Assembly (NCBI GenBank): GCA_012730045.1
Contig: JAAYBR010000108.1
Coordinates: 51,195-115,194, forward strand
Reading direction: 5' to 3'
DNA from: Candidatus Hydrogenedentota bacterium
GTDB taxonomy: Bacteria; Hydrogenedentota; Hydrogenedentia; Hydrogenedentales; CAITNO01
Length of the DNA stretch: 64,000 nucleotides
Position numbers and translations under genes: made by a program. Below the pieces are notes generated by a model. That model was not told the DNA's origin. It saw nothing but the letters and a program-made list of their open reading frames with translations, and ran no database searches. Positions 8,872-17,627 of this stretch are shown here, in pieces (the first letter of the stretch is position 1; each line of letters opens with the position of its first letter).

Positions 8872-8916
8872 CGCTGTGGACATCCGGAGAATTGTCAACC
8901 ATTTACGTCCACAGCG
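8872..8916. promoter_or_regulatory. Inverted repeat upstream of the gsp operon
   Basis: Perfect 10-bp arms (CGCTGTGGAC at 8872-8881 and its complement at 8907-8916) surround a 25-bp spacer, 134 bp before gspC. This could be a binding site or a leader hairpin for the secretion operon. An AT-rich run (TACACTATATATT, 8855-8867) immediately before it could supply a -10; no strong -35 is visible. The remainder of 8571-9049 shows no credible gene. Confidence 0.4.
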
Positions 8917-9049
8917 GCGTTATCCCTCCGGACCGGGGGAGCGGTGTGTGCCGTCCCGGGGTCCGGCGGGTTCCGCAGCATGCCTTGTGCGGGGAGCGTG
9001 AAACGTACGAAAGGCCTGCCGTCCTGCGCGGCGGGCCGTTGAGGAATGC

Positions 9050-9985
9050 ATGGTTCGAGGACTGCGCATCAGGCAGATATTCATCTGCGTGGACCTGCTG
9101 TTGACGGCCCTGTTTCTCGGGGTCGCGGCTTTGGTCGCCCATGAGATGAGCCGCCCCCCGCAGTCCGTCGAGGCGTTGCTGCCCCCGGACGAGGGCGGCG
9201 CCGCCCCCGTCGCGCCCCTGGCCCATGTGTCAGACCGGGAGTTTTACGACGGGGTGGCGGGCGGGGGGCTGTTTGGTGAGGCGGGCCGCTGGGATCCGGG
9301 GGCGGTTCCCGAGGAGGCGCCGGTGGTGGAGGAGGTGGCGCCGGCGGACGACATTTCGGAGACAACGCTGAGCCTGCGGCTCATCGGCACGGTGGCCCTG
9401 TCCCCCAAGAGCCCCTTCGCCGTGGCCTTCATCGGCGAGAAGGAGGGGAACGACCCCGGCAAGAGCTATTTCATCGGAGAAGAGGTGGCGGATTCGGTGG
9501 CGCTGGACGAGGTGTTTCCCCGCGAGGTGATCCTGCTGAACCGGGCGACGACGCCGCCCCAGCGGGAGCGGCTGCGGATGGACGAGGAGGAGGAGGAGTC
9601 CGGGGCGGGGCCTTCGGCGCCCCCGGCGGCGGCCCCCGCGCCGGAGACGGTGGCGGAGCCGTCGGAGCGGATCACGCTGAAGCGGGACGAGATGATCGCG
9701 GAGGTGGCGGAGAACTACGCGTCCCTGGTGAACATCCGCCCGGAGCTGGCGACGGACGAGAACGGGAACGTGCTGGGGATCACGGCGGCGGGGATCGGCG
9801 AGTTTCCCCTCGCCCAGCGGCTCGGCGTGCAGGAGAACGACATCCTGCAGACGGTGAACAACGAGAAGCTGGACAGCGAGGACAAGATCATGGAGATGGT
9901 GCAGAAGTACCAGACGGCCACCTCCCTCCGGATCGGCATTCTGCGCGACGGCAAACCGAAGGTCATCACCTACCGACTGGAATAG
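9050..9985 (+). CDS. gspC: Type II secretion inner-membrane protein GspC
   Basis: The 311-residue protein has a short cytoplasmic N-terminus, one membrane helix (IFICVDLLLTALFLGVAALVA), a homology-region domain (LRLIGTVALSPKSPFAVAFIG, about 110-140) and a C-terminal PDZ-like domain (about 210-311, GEFPLAQRLGVQENDILQTVNN). GspC links the inner-membrane platform to the GspD secretin through its HR domain. It opens the operon, 42 bp before gspD. An acidic/Pro-Ala-rich linker lies between the domains. GAGGA sits four bases before the ATG. Confidence 0.86.
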   Translation: MVRGLRIRQIFICVDLLLTALFLGVAALVAHEMSRPPQSVEALLPPDEGGAAPVAPLAHVSDREFYDGVAGGGLFGEAGRWDPGAVPEEAPVVEEVAPADDISETTLSLRLIGTVALSPKSPFAVAFIGEKEGNDPGKSYFIGEEVADSVALDEVFPREVILLNRATTPPQRERLRMDEEEEESGAGPSAPPAAAPAPETVAEPSERITLKRDEMIAEVAENYASLVNIRPELATDENGNVLGITAAGIGEFPLAQRLGVQENDILQTVNNEKLDSEDKIMEMVQKYQTATSLRIGILRDGKPKVITYRLE

Positions 9986-10027
9986 GCAACCCGGCCCGGC
10001 GGGCGCCGTTCCGGGCGGAAGCGAGGC

Positions 10028-12730
10028 ATGATGAGAAAAGCACTTTTCGCCGGCATCAGGGGACGGCTGGCCGCGGGGCTGCTGGCGGCGGCGCTTGCGC
10101 TGGCGGTGGCGCCCTTCGCCGCGGCCCAGGACGAGGAGTTCCCCGAGGAGATCGAGGCGCAGCCCGCGGAGGAAATGGCCCCGCCCGCCGGGCAGGAGAT
10201 GCCCGTGGCCCCGCCCGCCGTGGAGGAGGTTCCGGCGGCCGGGGAAATGCCCGCGCCCCCGCCGCCGGCGGTGGCCGATGAACTGCCCCCCGCGGCGCCC
10301 GTTGACCCGGCGTCGCGCCTGCGCCCCATGCCTGAAATGCCCCCCGCGCGCGTCGGCGCGCCCGCGCCGCGGTCCATGTCCCGGCCCAGCGTCCAGCCGC
10401 CGCCGTCCCGGGCCTCCTCGCGCTTCTCCAACCTGCGCCCGCCGACGGTCGCGCCGGGCGAGGCCCCCACGACGGGGCCGGCGGCGGAGCGCGCCGCCAC
10501 ACCCAACGAGGAAAAGACCGGGGAGACGGCGGCGGAGCCGGTGAATTTCGACTTCCGCGACGCCGCCCTGGCCGAGGTGATCGAGACGATCGCCAAGCTG
10601 ACGGGGCGCAACTTCGACGTGGACCCCAACATCGGGGCCACCACCGTCACGCTGATCACCCATGACAAGATTCCGCCCGAACTGGCCTACGAGGTGCTCG
10701 AGTCCATCCTGAACACCCGCGGCTTCTCCCTGGTGGAGAGCCTCGACGGGCACCTGGTCAAGATCGTCGCCACGCAGGACGCGCCGACCTCGGGCAAGAC
10801 GCCGCTCTTCCTGAAGGACGGCGAGAAGCTGCCGGAGGGCTTCGACGCCTTCTCGACGCATGTCGTCACGCTCAAGTACTCCGACGGCGCGGAAATCCAG
10901 CAGGTGCTGAAAATCCTGGGCACCCGCAACGCCCTGGTGGACACCTACGCCCCGACGAACACCCTGATCATCACGGACACGGCGGAGGGCGTCCGCCGCA
11001 TGATGGCCTTCCTGGAGGAGGTGGACGTGCCGGGGCTCGAGACCCAGATGGAGCTGTTCACCCTGGAGTACACCCGCGCCGAGGTGCTCATGAACCAGCT
11101 CAACCAGGTGCTCCTGGAGGAGGGCGGCTCCCCCTCCGGGCGCCCCGGAATGCCCCAGCCCATGGCCCCGACCCCCGTGCGGCCCGTCCGCGCCGCGCGC
11201 CCCGGCGTCCCCGCGGGCGGCGGCGCCTCCCAGGTCATCGGCTCCAACGCCGAAACCCTGCGCATGGTGCCCGACGAGCGGCTCAACACGCTGATCGTGG
11301 TGGCGTCCGAGGGCATGATGGCCAAGGTGCGCGATTTGGTGAAGCGCCTGGACACGCCGACGCCCTACGAGGCGAACAACCTGCACATCTACCAGCTTTT
11401 GAACGCGGACGCGGAGGCCGTGGAGCAGGCGCTGCAGCCGCTGGTCGGCTCGTCGCCGCGCAAGACCTCCACCTCCCGCTCGACGGGCGGCGGCGCGGCG
11501 GGCGGCGCGCCCGCGCCCTCGGCCCCGGCCATGTCCTCCGGCGGCGGCGGCGCGGCGGGCGACGTGCAGCCCTTCGAGCAGAAGGTGCAGATCACGCGCT
11601 ACGACCAGACAAACTCCCTGCTCATCGTGGCCGCGCCCCAGGACTACAAGATCCTGGAGGCCTTCATCGCGCGGCTCGACGTGCCCCAGCGCCAGGTCTG
11701 CGTGGAGGCGGTGGTCATGGACGTGACCATCAGCAACGACTTCGGGCTGACCGTGGACGCCGCGTCGGTGACGGGCAACGACGGGTTCGGCCTGACGAAC
11801 ACGGCGAACCTGGACGAGCTGAACAAGGCGGCGGCGACGGCCACGGAGATCGTGGGCGGGCGCAGGATGGCCCTGGCAAGCGCCCTGTACGGCATGGGCA
11901 CCGAGGGCGGGCTCACCACGGGCATCTACGACGACGTGATCGTGAACTACAACGGGCAGCGGGTCCGCATCCCCTTCGTGCCCCTGCTGCTCCAGGCCAT
12001 CGAGAAGATCTCCGACGTGGAGGTGCTCTCGCAGCCCAGCCTGGTCACGCTGGACAACGAGGAGGCCACCATCGTGGTCGGCCAGGAGGTGCCCTTCATC
12101 ACCAGCACCAGCAGCTCGCGCCGCACGGACGGGACGGCCGACGTCGGCATGTACGGCGGCTACACCCGCGTCGAGCGCCAGGAGGTCGGCATCAAGCTCA
12201 AGGTCACCCCGCAGATTTCCGAGGGCGACAACGTGCTCGTGCAGACGGAGATCGAGATTTCCGACACGGACGCCAAGCAGATCGGCACCGTGGACATCGT
12301 CGGCCCGACGACCAACAAGTCGGTGGTCACCAACAAGGCGCTCGTGAAGGACGGGGCCACGGCGGTGATGGCGGGGCTCATCCGCGACAACTCCAAGCGC
12401 GACCGGACCCAGCCGCCGATCCTGGGCGACATCCCCGTGATCGGGTGGCTCTTCTCCTCCAAGGCGGACCGCAGGGAAAAGCGCAACATGGTCGTCCTTT
12501 TGACGCCCCACATCGTTAAGGAGGGCATGGACCTCGACCGGCTGACAAAACGGAAGGTGAACGACTACTACGACGCGAACGTCGAGGAGCTGTTCAAGGC
12601 CGGGTTCTTCAAGAAGATCAGCCGGAAGAAGGACCTGCGGGAGAACTACCGGCCCACGCTGAACCGCTCCGAGGAGCTCACCGGCCGGGCGTCCAGCGAC
12701 CCCTTCAAGCGCGGCGACATACCGAGGTAA
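10028..12730 (+). CDS. gspD: Type II secretion outer-membrane secretin GspD
   Basis: This 900-residue secretin has a signal peptide (cut near AAAQ) and then about 130 residues of Pro/Ala/Glu-rich linker. The N0 domain follows (VNFDFRDAALAEVIETIAKLTGRNF), then N1-N3 ring domains and the C-terminal secretin core (VLSQPSLVTLDNEEATIVVGQEVPF, then NMVVLLTPHIVKEG). It forms the outer-membrane channel. The long linker before N0 is unusual and enlarges the protein beyond the roughly 650-700 residues of classic GspD. Low-complexity Gly/Ser loops interrupt N2/N3. The start may be 10028 or the adjacent ATG at 10031, which is better spaced from GAGG. Confidence 0.92.
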   Translation: MMRKALFAGIRGRLAAGLLAAALALAVAPFAAAQDEEFPEEIEAQPAEEMAPPAGQEMPVAPPAVEEVPAAGEMPAPPPPAVADELPPAAPVDPASRLRPMPEMPPARVGAPAPRSMSRPSVQPPPSRASSRFSNLRPPTVAPGEAPTTGPAAERAATPNEEKTGETAAEPVNFDFRDAALAEVIETIAKLTGRNFDVDPNIGATTVTLITHDKIPPELAYEVLESILNTRGFSLVESLDGHLVKIVATQDAPTSGKTPLFLKDGEKLPEGFDAFSTHVVTLKYSDGAEIQQVLKILGTRNALVDTYAPTNTLIITDTAEGVRRMMAFLEEVDVPGLETQMELFTLEYTRAEVLMNQLNQVLLEEGGSPSGRPGMPQPMAPTPVRPVRAARPGVPAGGGASQVIGSNAETLRMVPDERLNTLIVVASEGMMAKVRDLVKRLDTPTPYEANNLHIYQLLNADAEAVEQALQPLVGSSPRKTSTSRSTGGGAAGGAPAPSAPAMSSGGGGAAGDVQPFEQKVQITRYDQTNSLLIVAAPQDYKILEAFIARLDVPQRQVCVEAVVMDVTISNDFGLTVDAASVTGNDGFGLTNTANLDELNKAAATATEIVGGRRMALASALYGMGTEGGLTTGIYDDVIVNYNGQRVRIPFVPLLLQAIEKISDVEVLSQPSLVTLDNEEATIVVGQEVPFITSTSSSRRTDGTADVGMYGGYTRVERQEVGIKLKVTPQISEGDNVLVQTEIEISDTDAKQIGTVDIVGPTTNKSVVTNKALVKDGATAVMAGLIRDNSKRDRTQPPILGDIPVIGWLFSSKADRREKRNMVVLLTPHIVKEGMDLDRLTKRKVNDYYDANVEELFKAGFFKKISRKKDLRENYRPTLNRSEELTGRASSDPFKRGDIPR

Positions 12731-12733
12731 GTG

Positions 12734-14467
12734 ATGGAACCCCTCCGAAGCCTGAGACTTGGCGAGATCCTGGTGGCGCGGGGCGCCGTCCACCAGGAGC
12801 AGGTGGACGAGGCCCTCGAACTCCAGAAGATCCGCCCCAAGCGCCTCGCCGAGCTGCTGCTTGACCTGGGCTACATCGAGGAGGACGCCCTCCTGGAGGC
12901 CCTCGGCGAGCAGTTCGGCATGGGCGTCGAGCTCAACCTGCGCAACCAGATTGACTCGTCGCTCACCACCAAGGTGCCCGTCGCCTTCATCCGCGAATAC
13001 CACATGGTCCCTTACAGGCAGAACGGCGCCTCCTGCCTCGTGGCGGTGAACGACCCCATCAGCCTGCACCCGCTGGACGACCTGCGGCTGCTCCTGGACA
13101 CGCCGGTCACGCCGGTGCTCTGCCGCAAGGCGGACATCCAGTACATCATTGACCTCTACTTCGAGCAGCAGAGCGAGAACGCGGGCGAGCTCATTGACGA
13201 CCTGGCCCTGGAGGAGGGCGAGGGCAAGGTCCACACGCTGGACGGCGCCGAGTCGGAGCGCGACCTCCTCGACCTGGCGAACGAGGCCCCCATCATCAAG
13301 CTGATCAACCTGATCATCTCGGGGGCCGTGCGCGAGCGCGCGTCGGACATCCACATGGAGCCCTTCGAGCACTCCGTCCGCGTCCGCTACCGCATTGACG
13401 GCGTCCTCTACGAGAAGTTCACCATCCCGCGCACGCAGCAGGCCGCCGTGGTCTCCCGCGTGAAGATCATGGCCAACCTGAACATCGCGGAGCACCGGCT
13501 GCCGCAGGACGGCCGCATCAAGATCCGCCTGAGCGGCAAGGAGATTGACATCCGCGTCTCCATCATCCCCATCGCCCACGGCGAGCGGGTGGTGATGCGC
13601 ATCCTGGAGAAGGGGAACTTCCTCTTCAGCCTGGAGCAGCTCGGGATGGACAAGCGGGACCACCAGCTCATGGACAAGCTGATCCTGAGCTCCCACGGCA
13701 TCATCCTGGTGACCGGGCCCACGGGCTCCGGCAAGTCCACCACCCTCTACGCGGCGCTCCAGCGGGTGAACTCGCCGGACAAGAACATCATCACGGTGGA
13801 GGACCCCATCGAGTACCTCATCGGCGGCATCGGCCAGATCCAGGTGCGCCCGAAGATCGGGCTCACCTTCGCCGCCGGCCTGCGCAGCATCCTGCGCCAG
13901 GACCCCGACATCATCCTCGTCGGCGAGATCCGCGACATGGAGACCGCCGAGATGGCGGTGCAGGCCTCGCTCACGGGCCACCTCGTCTTCGCCACCCTGC
14001 ACACCAACGACAGCGCCGGCGCCGTCACCCGACTCATGAACATGGGCATCGAGCCCTTCCTCGTCACCTCCTCCACCATCGCCATCCAGGCGCAGCGCCT
14101 CGTGCGCCGCATCTGCCCGACATGCAGGGAGGAGTACACGCCCGACCCCGCCGGACTCGCCGACCTCGGCCTGCCGCCCGACGACCCCCGGGTCCGGGTC
14201 CTGTACCGGGGCACGGGCTGCGACAAGTGCGCCGGGCGCGGCTACTACGGGCGCTCGGGCATCTTCGAGCTGCTGGTCATGACGCCGCGCATCCAGGAGA
14301 TGGTGTTGCAGGGCGCGGACTCCAACGCCATCAAGCGCGAGGCGCGCAGGCAGGGCATGCGCACCCTGCGCGAGGACGGGGCCGAGAAGATGCTCCGCGG
14401 CGAGACCACCATGGAGGAGATCCTCCGGGTGACGCGCGACGAGATGCTCGAGGAGGTGGTCAACTAA
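12734..14467 (+). CDS. gspE: Type II secretion ATPase GspE
   Basis: The 577-residue cytoplasmic ATPase powers pseudopilus assembly. It contains an N-terminal MshEN-type domain (LGEILVARGAVHQEQVDEAL), Walker A G328PTGSGKS335, an Asp box and Walker B (DPDIILVGEIRDMETAEMA), the His box (FATLHTNDSAGAV) and a zinc-binding C-M domain (CPTC and CDKC). The ATG at 12734 is preferred over GTG at 12731 because GAGG (12724-12727), lying across the gspD stop region, is optimally spaced. This implies translational coupling to gspD. Confidence 0.94.
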   Translation: MEPLRSLRLGEILVARGAVHQEQVDEALELQKIRPKRLAELLLDLGYIEEDALLEALGEQFGMGVELNLRNQIDSSLTTKVPVAFIREYHMVPYRQNGASCLVAVNDPISLHPLDDLRLLLDTPVTPVLCRKADIQYIIDLYFEQQSENAGELIDDLALEEGEGKVHTLDGAESERDLLDLANEAPIIKLINLIISGAVRERASDIHMEPFEHSVRVRYRIDGVLYEKFTIPRTQQAAVVSRVKIMANLNIAEHRLPQDGRIKIRLSGKEIDIRVSIIPIAHGERVVMRILEKGNFLFSLEQLGMDKRDHQLMDKLILSSHGIILVTGPTGSGKSTTLYAALQRVNSPDKNIITVEDPIEYLIGGIGQIQVRPKIGLTFAAGLRSILRQDPDIILVGEIRDMETAEMAVQASLTGHLVFATLHTNDSAGAVTRLMNMGIEPFLVTSSTIAIQAQRLVRRICPTCREEYTPDPAGLADLGLPPDDPRVRVLYRGTGCDKCAGRGYYGRSGIFELLVMTPRIQEMVLQGADSNAIKREARRQGMRTLREDGAEKMLRGETTMEEILRVTRDEMLEEVVN

Positions 14468-14470
14468 GCC

Positions 14471-15736
14471 ATGGCGGTGTTTGAATACAAGGCCCTCCTG
14501 AAAGGGACGGGCAAGGCCGTCCACGGCGTCGTAGACGCCGAAAACGCCGCCCAGGCCCGCCGCAAACTGCGCGAGCAGGACCTCTACCCCACCTGGATGG
14601 GCGAGGACAAGGGCGCCGGCGCGGCCGCCGCCCCGGCTCCGGGCGCCGCGCGGTCCGCCGTGTCCGGCGCCGGATCCCCGCGCGGCGGCCGCGGCCGGGT
14701 CTCCGGGCGCGACCTCGCCCTCATGACCCGCCAGCTCGCCGTGCTCCTGCGCGCCGGCATGCCCCTCGTCGAGGCCCTCAGCGCCCTCATTGACCAGACC
14801 AGCCGCATGCGCCTGCGCGCCGTCATCTACGAGGTCCGCGAAAAGGTCAACAGCGGCCGCGGCCTGGGCGACGCCCTGTCGGAGCACCCGCGGGTGTTTA
14901 CCCAGCTCTATGTGAACATGGTGCGCGCGGGCGAGACCAGCGGCGCGCTGGAGCAGGTGCTCCTGCGCCTCGCCGACATTCTCGAGCGCCAGGCCAAGCT
15001 CCGCGCGCAGATCATCTCCGCCCTGGCCTACCCGGCCTTCATGGCCGCCTTCGCCTTCGGCATCATCATCTTCCTCATGGCCATCATCGTGCCGCGCATC
15101 ACCACGCTCTTCGCGCGCCAGGGCCAGGAGCTGCCCGGCCTCACCAAGGCCCTCATCGCCGCCAGCGACCTCTTCGGCACCTGGTGGCCCGTCCTGCTCG
15201 GCCTCGCCGCCGGCGCGCTGTTCCTGTGGCGCATGTGGACTGCCCGCGAGGAGGGGCGCCGCACCTGGGACCGGTGGAAGCTGGGCTTCCCCCTCTACGG
15301 CCCGCTCCACATGAAAATCGTCTGCGCGCGCTTCGCGCGCACCCTCGGCACCATGCTCCAGAGCGGCCTCACCATGCTCCCCGCCCTCGAGGTGGTCAAC
15401 ACCATCATCGGGAACACGCACATCCTCGGCTTCATGGACGACGTGAAGGCCGGCGTGCGCCGCGGCCGCGACCTCGCCCAGCCCCTCAAGGAGACGGGCA
15501 TGTTCCCCCCCATGATGATCTACATGATCGAGCTGGGCCAGCGCAGCGGCGAGCTGGAGGACATGATGATCCAGGTGGCGGACACCTTCGACGAGGACGT
15601 CCGCCTGGCCATAGACGCCGTCGTGTCGCTGATCGAGCCCCTGATCATCATCGTCATGGGCCTCTTCGTGGGCATGCTTGTTCTGGCCATCCTGCTGCCC
15701 ATATTCAAGATGAGCACAACCGTAGGGAAAGGATAA
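14471..15736 (+). CDS. gspF: Type II secretion inner-membrane platform protein GspF
   Basis: The 421-residue polytopic protein carries two T2SSF domains (about 75-195 and 280-400) with the characteristic helices (FMAAFAFGIIIFLMAIIVPRI and a C-terminal IIVMGLFVGMLVLAILLPIF). It couples GspE to pseudopilin assembly. The N-terminal FEYKALLKGTGKAVHGVVDAENAAQARRKLREQ motif is typical. An Ala/Pro/Gly-rich insert near residues 50-75 is a local feature. It starts three bases after gspE. Confidence 0.94.
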   Translation: MAVFEYKALLKGTGKAVHGVVDAENAAQARRKLREQDLYPTWMGEDKGAGAAAAPAPGAARSAVSGAGSPRGGRGRVSGRDLALMTRQLAVLLRAGMPLVEALSALIDQTSRMRLRAVIYEVREKVNSGRGLGDALSEHPRVFTQLYVNMVRAGETSGALEQVLLRLADILERQAKLRAQIISALAYPAFMAAFAFGIIIFLMAIIVPRITTLFARQGQELPGLTKALIAASDLFGTWWPVLLGLAAGALFLWRMWTAREEGRRTWDRWKLGFPLYGPLHMKIVCARFARTLGTMLQSGLTMLPALEVVNTIIGNTHILGFMDDVKAGVRRGRDLAQPLKETGMFPPMMIYMIELGQRSGELEDMMIQVADTFDEDVRLAIDAVVSLIEPLIIIVMGLFVGMLVLAILLPIFKMSTTVGKG

Positions 15737-15740
15737 CCCC

Positions 15741-16136
15741 ATGGAAAAGAAACAGGCCTCACCCCGCCGCGCCCGGACCGCGGGCTTCACCCTCGTCGAG
15801 CTGATGGTCGTCGTCGCCATCATCGCCATCCTGGCGACCACGGCGGGCGTCTACCTCTTCGGCGCCCTCGACGACGCCGACCAGACCAAGGCAAAGGCGG
15901 AGATCCAGGCCATGAAGTCCGCCATCACCGCCTACATGCTCAAGAACAACCGCAAGCTCCCGAACACCCTCGACGAGATCGCCCCCTTCATGGACCCGCC
16001 CCGGGTGCCCAAGGACCCCTGGGGCAACGCCTACGTCTACACCAAGGAGGGCACCCGGGCCTTCAAGATCGTGTCCTACGGCGCCGACGGCGCCCCCGGC
16101 GGCGACGAGGTGAACGCCGACATCACGAGCGAGTAG
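15741..16136 (+). CDS. gspG: Major pseudopilin GspG
   Basis: The 131-residue protein has a 15-residue leader (MEKKQASPRRARTAG), the cleavage site before FTLVELMVVVAIIAILAT with Glu5, and the GspG C-terminal features DPWGNAYVY and SYGADGAPGGDEVNADI, which provide the calcium site of this family. GspG forms the helical pseudopilus that pushes substrates through GspD. The gene follows gspF by 4 bp. Confidence 0.95.
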   Translation: MEKKQASPRRARTAGFTLVELMVVVAIIAILATTAGVYLFGALDDADQTKAKAEIQAMKSAITAYMLKNNRKLPNTLDEIAPFMDPPRVPKDPWGNAYVYTKEGTRAFKIVSYGADGAPGGDEVNADITSE

Positions 16137-16158
16137 AAAGGACGCGGACCGGAAACCC

Positions 16159-17043
16159 ATGGAGCCCGCCGCGACGACATACGCCCCCGGCGACGTCCTG
16201 TCCGCGGGAAGCCTCCGCGCCCGGCCCCGGCCGCGCGCGCGCGGCTTCACCCTGCTGGAACTGTGCGTGGTCATCGTCATCATCGGCGTCATCGCCGGCA
16301 TCTCCGCGCCGTACCTCGTGGACCTGATCTCCTTCGGCGAGGTGGACGGCGAGGCGCGCCGCCTGGCGGGCTACGGCTCCGCCGTGGTGGCCGAGGCCGC
16401 CCTCTTCAAGACCCCCCTCCTCTTCCGCATAGACCTCGACCGGCAGGAGTACTACACCGTCCAGCTCGTCTACCCCGAGCCCGTGGCCGAGGACGGGGAG
16501 GAGGCCCCGCCCGACCAGACCGCGCTCCTGCGCGAGTTCGCAAAGTCCAGCGGCATGTCCTCCGCCGACCTGAGCAACGCGCTGGCGGGCGGCGCGGCGG
16601 ACGACCCCCGCTTCCGCGGCATGCTGCCCGACGACTTCGACGCCGAGCTGGCGGACCAGCAGATGAACGACAAGTTCGGCCGCTTCGCCCGCACGCTGCT
16701 GGAGACGCGGGCGAAAAACGTGGTGCACACCGACGGCTTCCTCGACGAGGTGGGCCCGCTCTTCGAGCAGGAGTTCACGCTGGAGGAGGACGAGCCGGTG
16801 GAGGAGGAGCTGGGCGACCCGATCCTCGCGCGGCGGAAGCTGCCCGAGGGCATCCAGATAGAAAGCGTCTCCATTGACGGCGGCAAGAGCGGGCGCGGGC
16901 TCGTGGAGATTGAGGTGTCCCCCCTGGGCCTGTCGCAGCGCATCGGGTTCCACGTGGTCAACGCCGACGGCGAGTACATGACCGTGTGGTGGGACCCCCT
17001 CTCCGGGCGCGGCGTGTCGCGCACCGGCAAGCAGGACGTCTGA
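16159..17043 (+). CDS. gspH: Minor pseudopilin GspH-like, enlarged
   Basis: The 294-residue protein has an unusually long 28-residue leader before G/FTLLELCVVIVIIGVIAGI (Glu5 present), followed by a GspH-like strand-rich region (RRLAGYGSAVVAEAALFKTPLLFRIDL). Typical GspH is about 170-190 residues. The extra length is a middle insertion (about 110-220) rich in acidic residues. Identification rests on position between gspG and gspI and on the prepilin signal. The start at 16159 lacks a well-spaced Shine-Dalgarno, so it is less certain. Confidence 0.75.
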   Translation: MEPAATTYAPGDVLSAGSLRARPRPRARGFTLLELCVVIVIIGVIAGISAPYLVDLISFGEVDGEARRLAGYGSAVVAEAALFKTPLLFRIDLDRQEYYTVQLVYPEPVAEDGEEAPPDQTALLREFAKSSGMSSADLSNALAGGAADDPRFRGMLPDDFDAELADQQMNDKFGRFARTLLETRAKNVVHTDGFLDEVGPLFEQEFTLEEDEPVEEELGDPILARRKLPEGIQIESVSIDGGKSGRGLVEIEVSPLGLSQRIGFHVVNADGEYMTVWWDPLSGRGVSRTGKQDV

Positions 17044-17045
17044 CC

Positions 17046-17627
17046 GTGCACGCCCCGGCGCGCTGCGCGCGAAAGGACGGCGGCTTCACGCTCATGGAGG
17101 TGCTCGTGGCGCTGGGCGTGCTCTCCACCTCCCTCTTCGTCCTGGTCAGCGCGCACTACTCCGCCATGAACCTCGTGGTGGAGGGCATGGACCAGGCGGA
17201 CCGCCGCATGCTCCTGGAGAGCGCTGTCGGCCGCGCCGAGGTCGCCGTGATGACCGGCACCCTCAGCGGCGGCGGCGAGTTCGGCGCCGCCCACGAGGGC
17301 TTCTCCTGGTCCTTCGAGGCCGTCCCCGCGGGCACCGACGAGATGGTCCCCCTCTACCAGGTCACCGCCACCCTCACCACCCCCGACGACACCCAGTCGC
17401 TCGACTTCTTCGTCTTCAACAACACAGAGTCCGAGACGTCCGGCGGCGGCGAGCTGACCGGCGAGTCCTCCATCAAGAGCGGCGCGGCCAGCCGCGGATC
17501 GGGCGGCTCCGGCGCGATGCAGGGCATGGGCGCCCGGGGCTCCTCGCGCAGTTCGGGCGCCTCCTCCTCCCGGGGGGCCTCTTCGCGGGGCCGGTCGGGC
17601 GGCATGTTCTCGGGGGGCTCGCAATGA
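17046..17627 (+). CDS. gspI: Minor pseudopilin GspI with Ser/Gly/Arg-rich tail
   Basis: The 193-residue product starts with GTG at 17046, two bases after the gspH stop. It has a short leader and then the prepilin core GG/FTLMEVLVALGVLSTSLFVL, where Glu5 is present as expected for GspI. The pseudopilin domain ends around residue 135 (SLDFFVFNN). The last 55 residues are almost entirely Ser, Gly, Ala and Arg, an extension absent from standard GspI of about 125 residues. The stop overlaps the gspJ start by 4 bp. Confidence 0.78.
   Translation: MHAPARCARKDGGFTLMEVLVALGVLSTSLFVLVSAHYSAMNLVVEGMDQADRRMLLESAVGRAEVAVMTGTLSGGGEFGAAHEGFSWSFEAVPAGTDEMVPLYQVTATLTTPDDTQSLDFFVFNNTESETSGGGELTGESSIKSGAASRGSGGSGAMQGMGARGSSRSSGASSSRGASSRGRSGGMFSGGSQ

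Noticed and set aside
8750..9001. Short plus-strand frame before gspC
   Set aside because: No ribosome site, crosses the inverted repeat, and has no domain or plausible composition.
9230..15841. A 2203-codon open frame on the minus strand antisense to gspC-gspG
   Set aside because: It covers well-identified gsp genes on the plus strand, has no domains, and is explained by high GC with few stop codons in the complementary frame.
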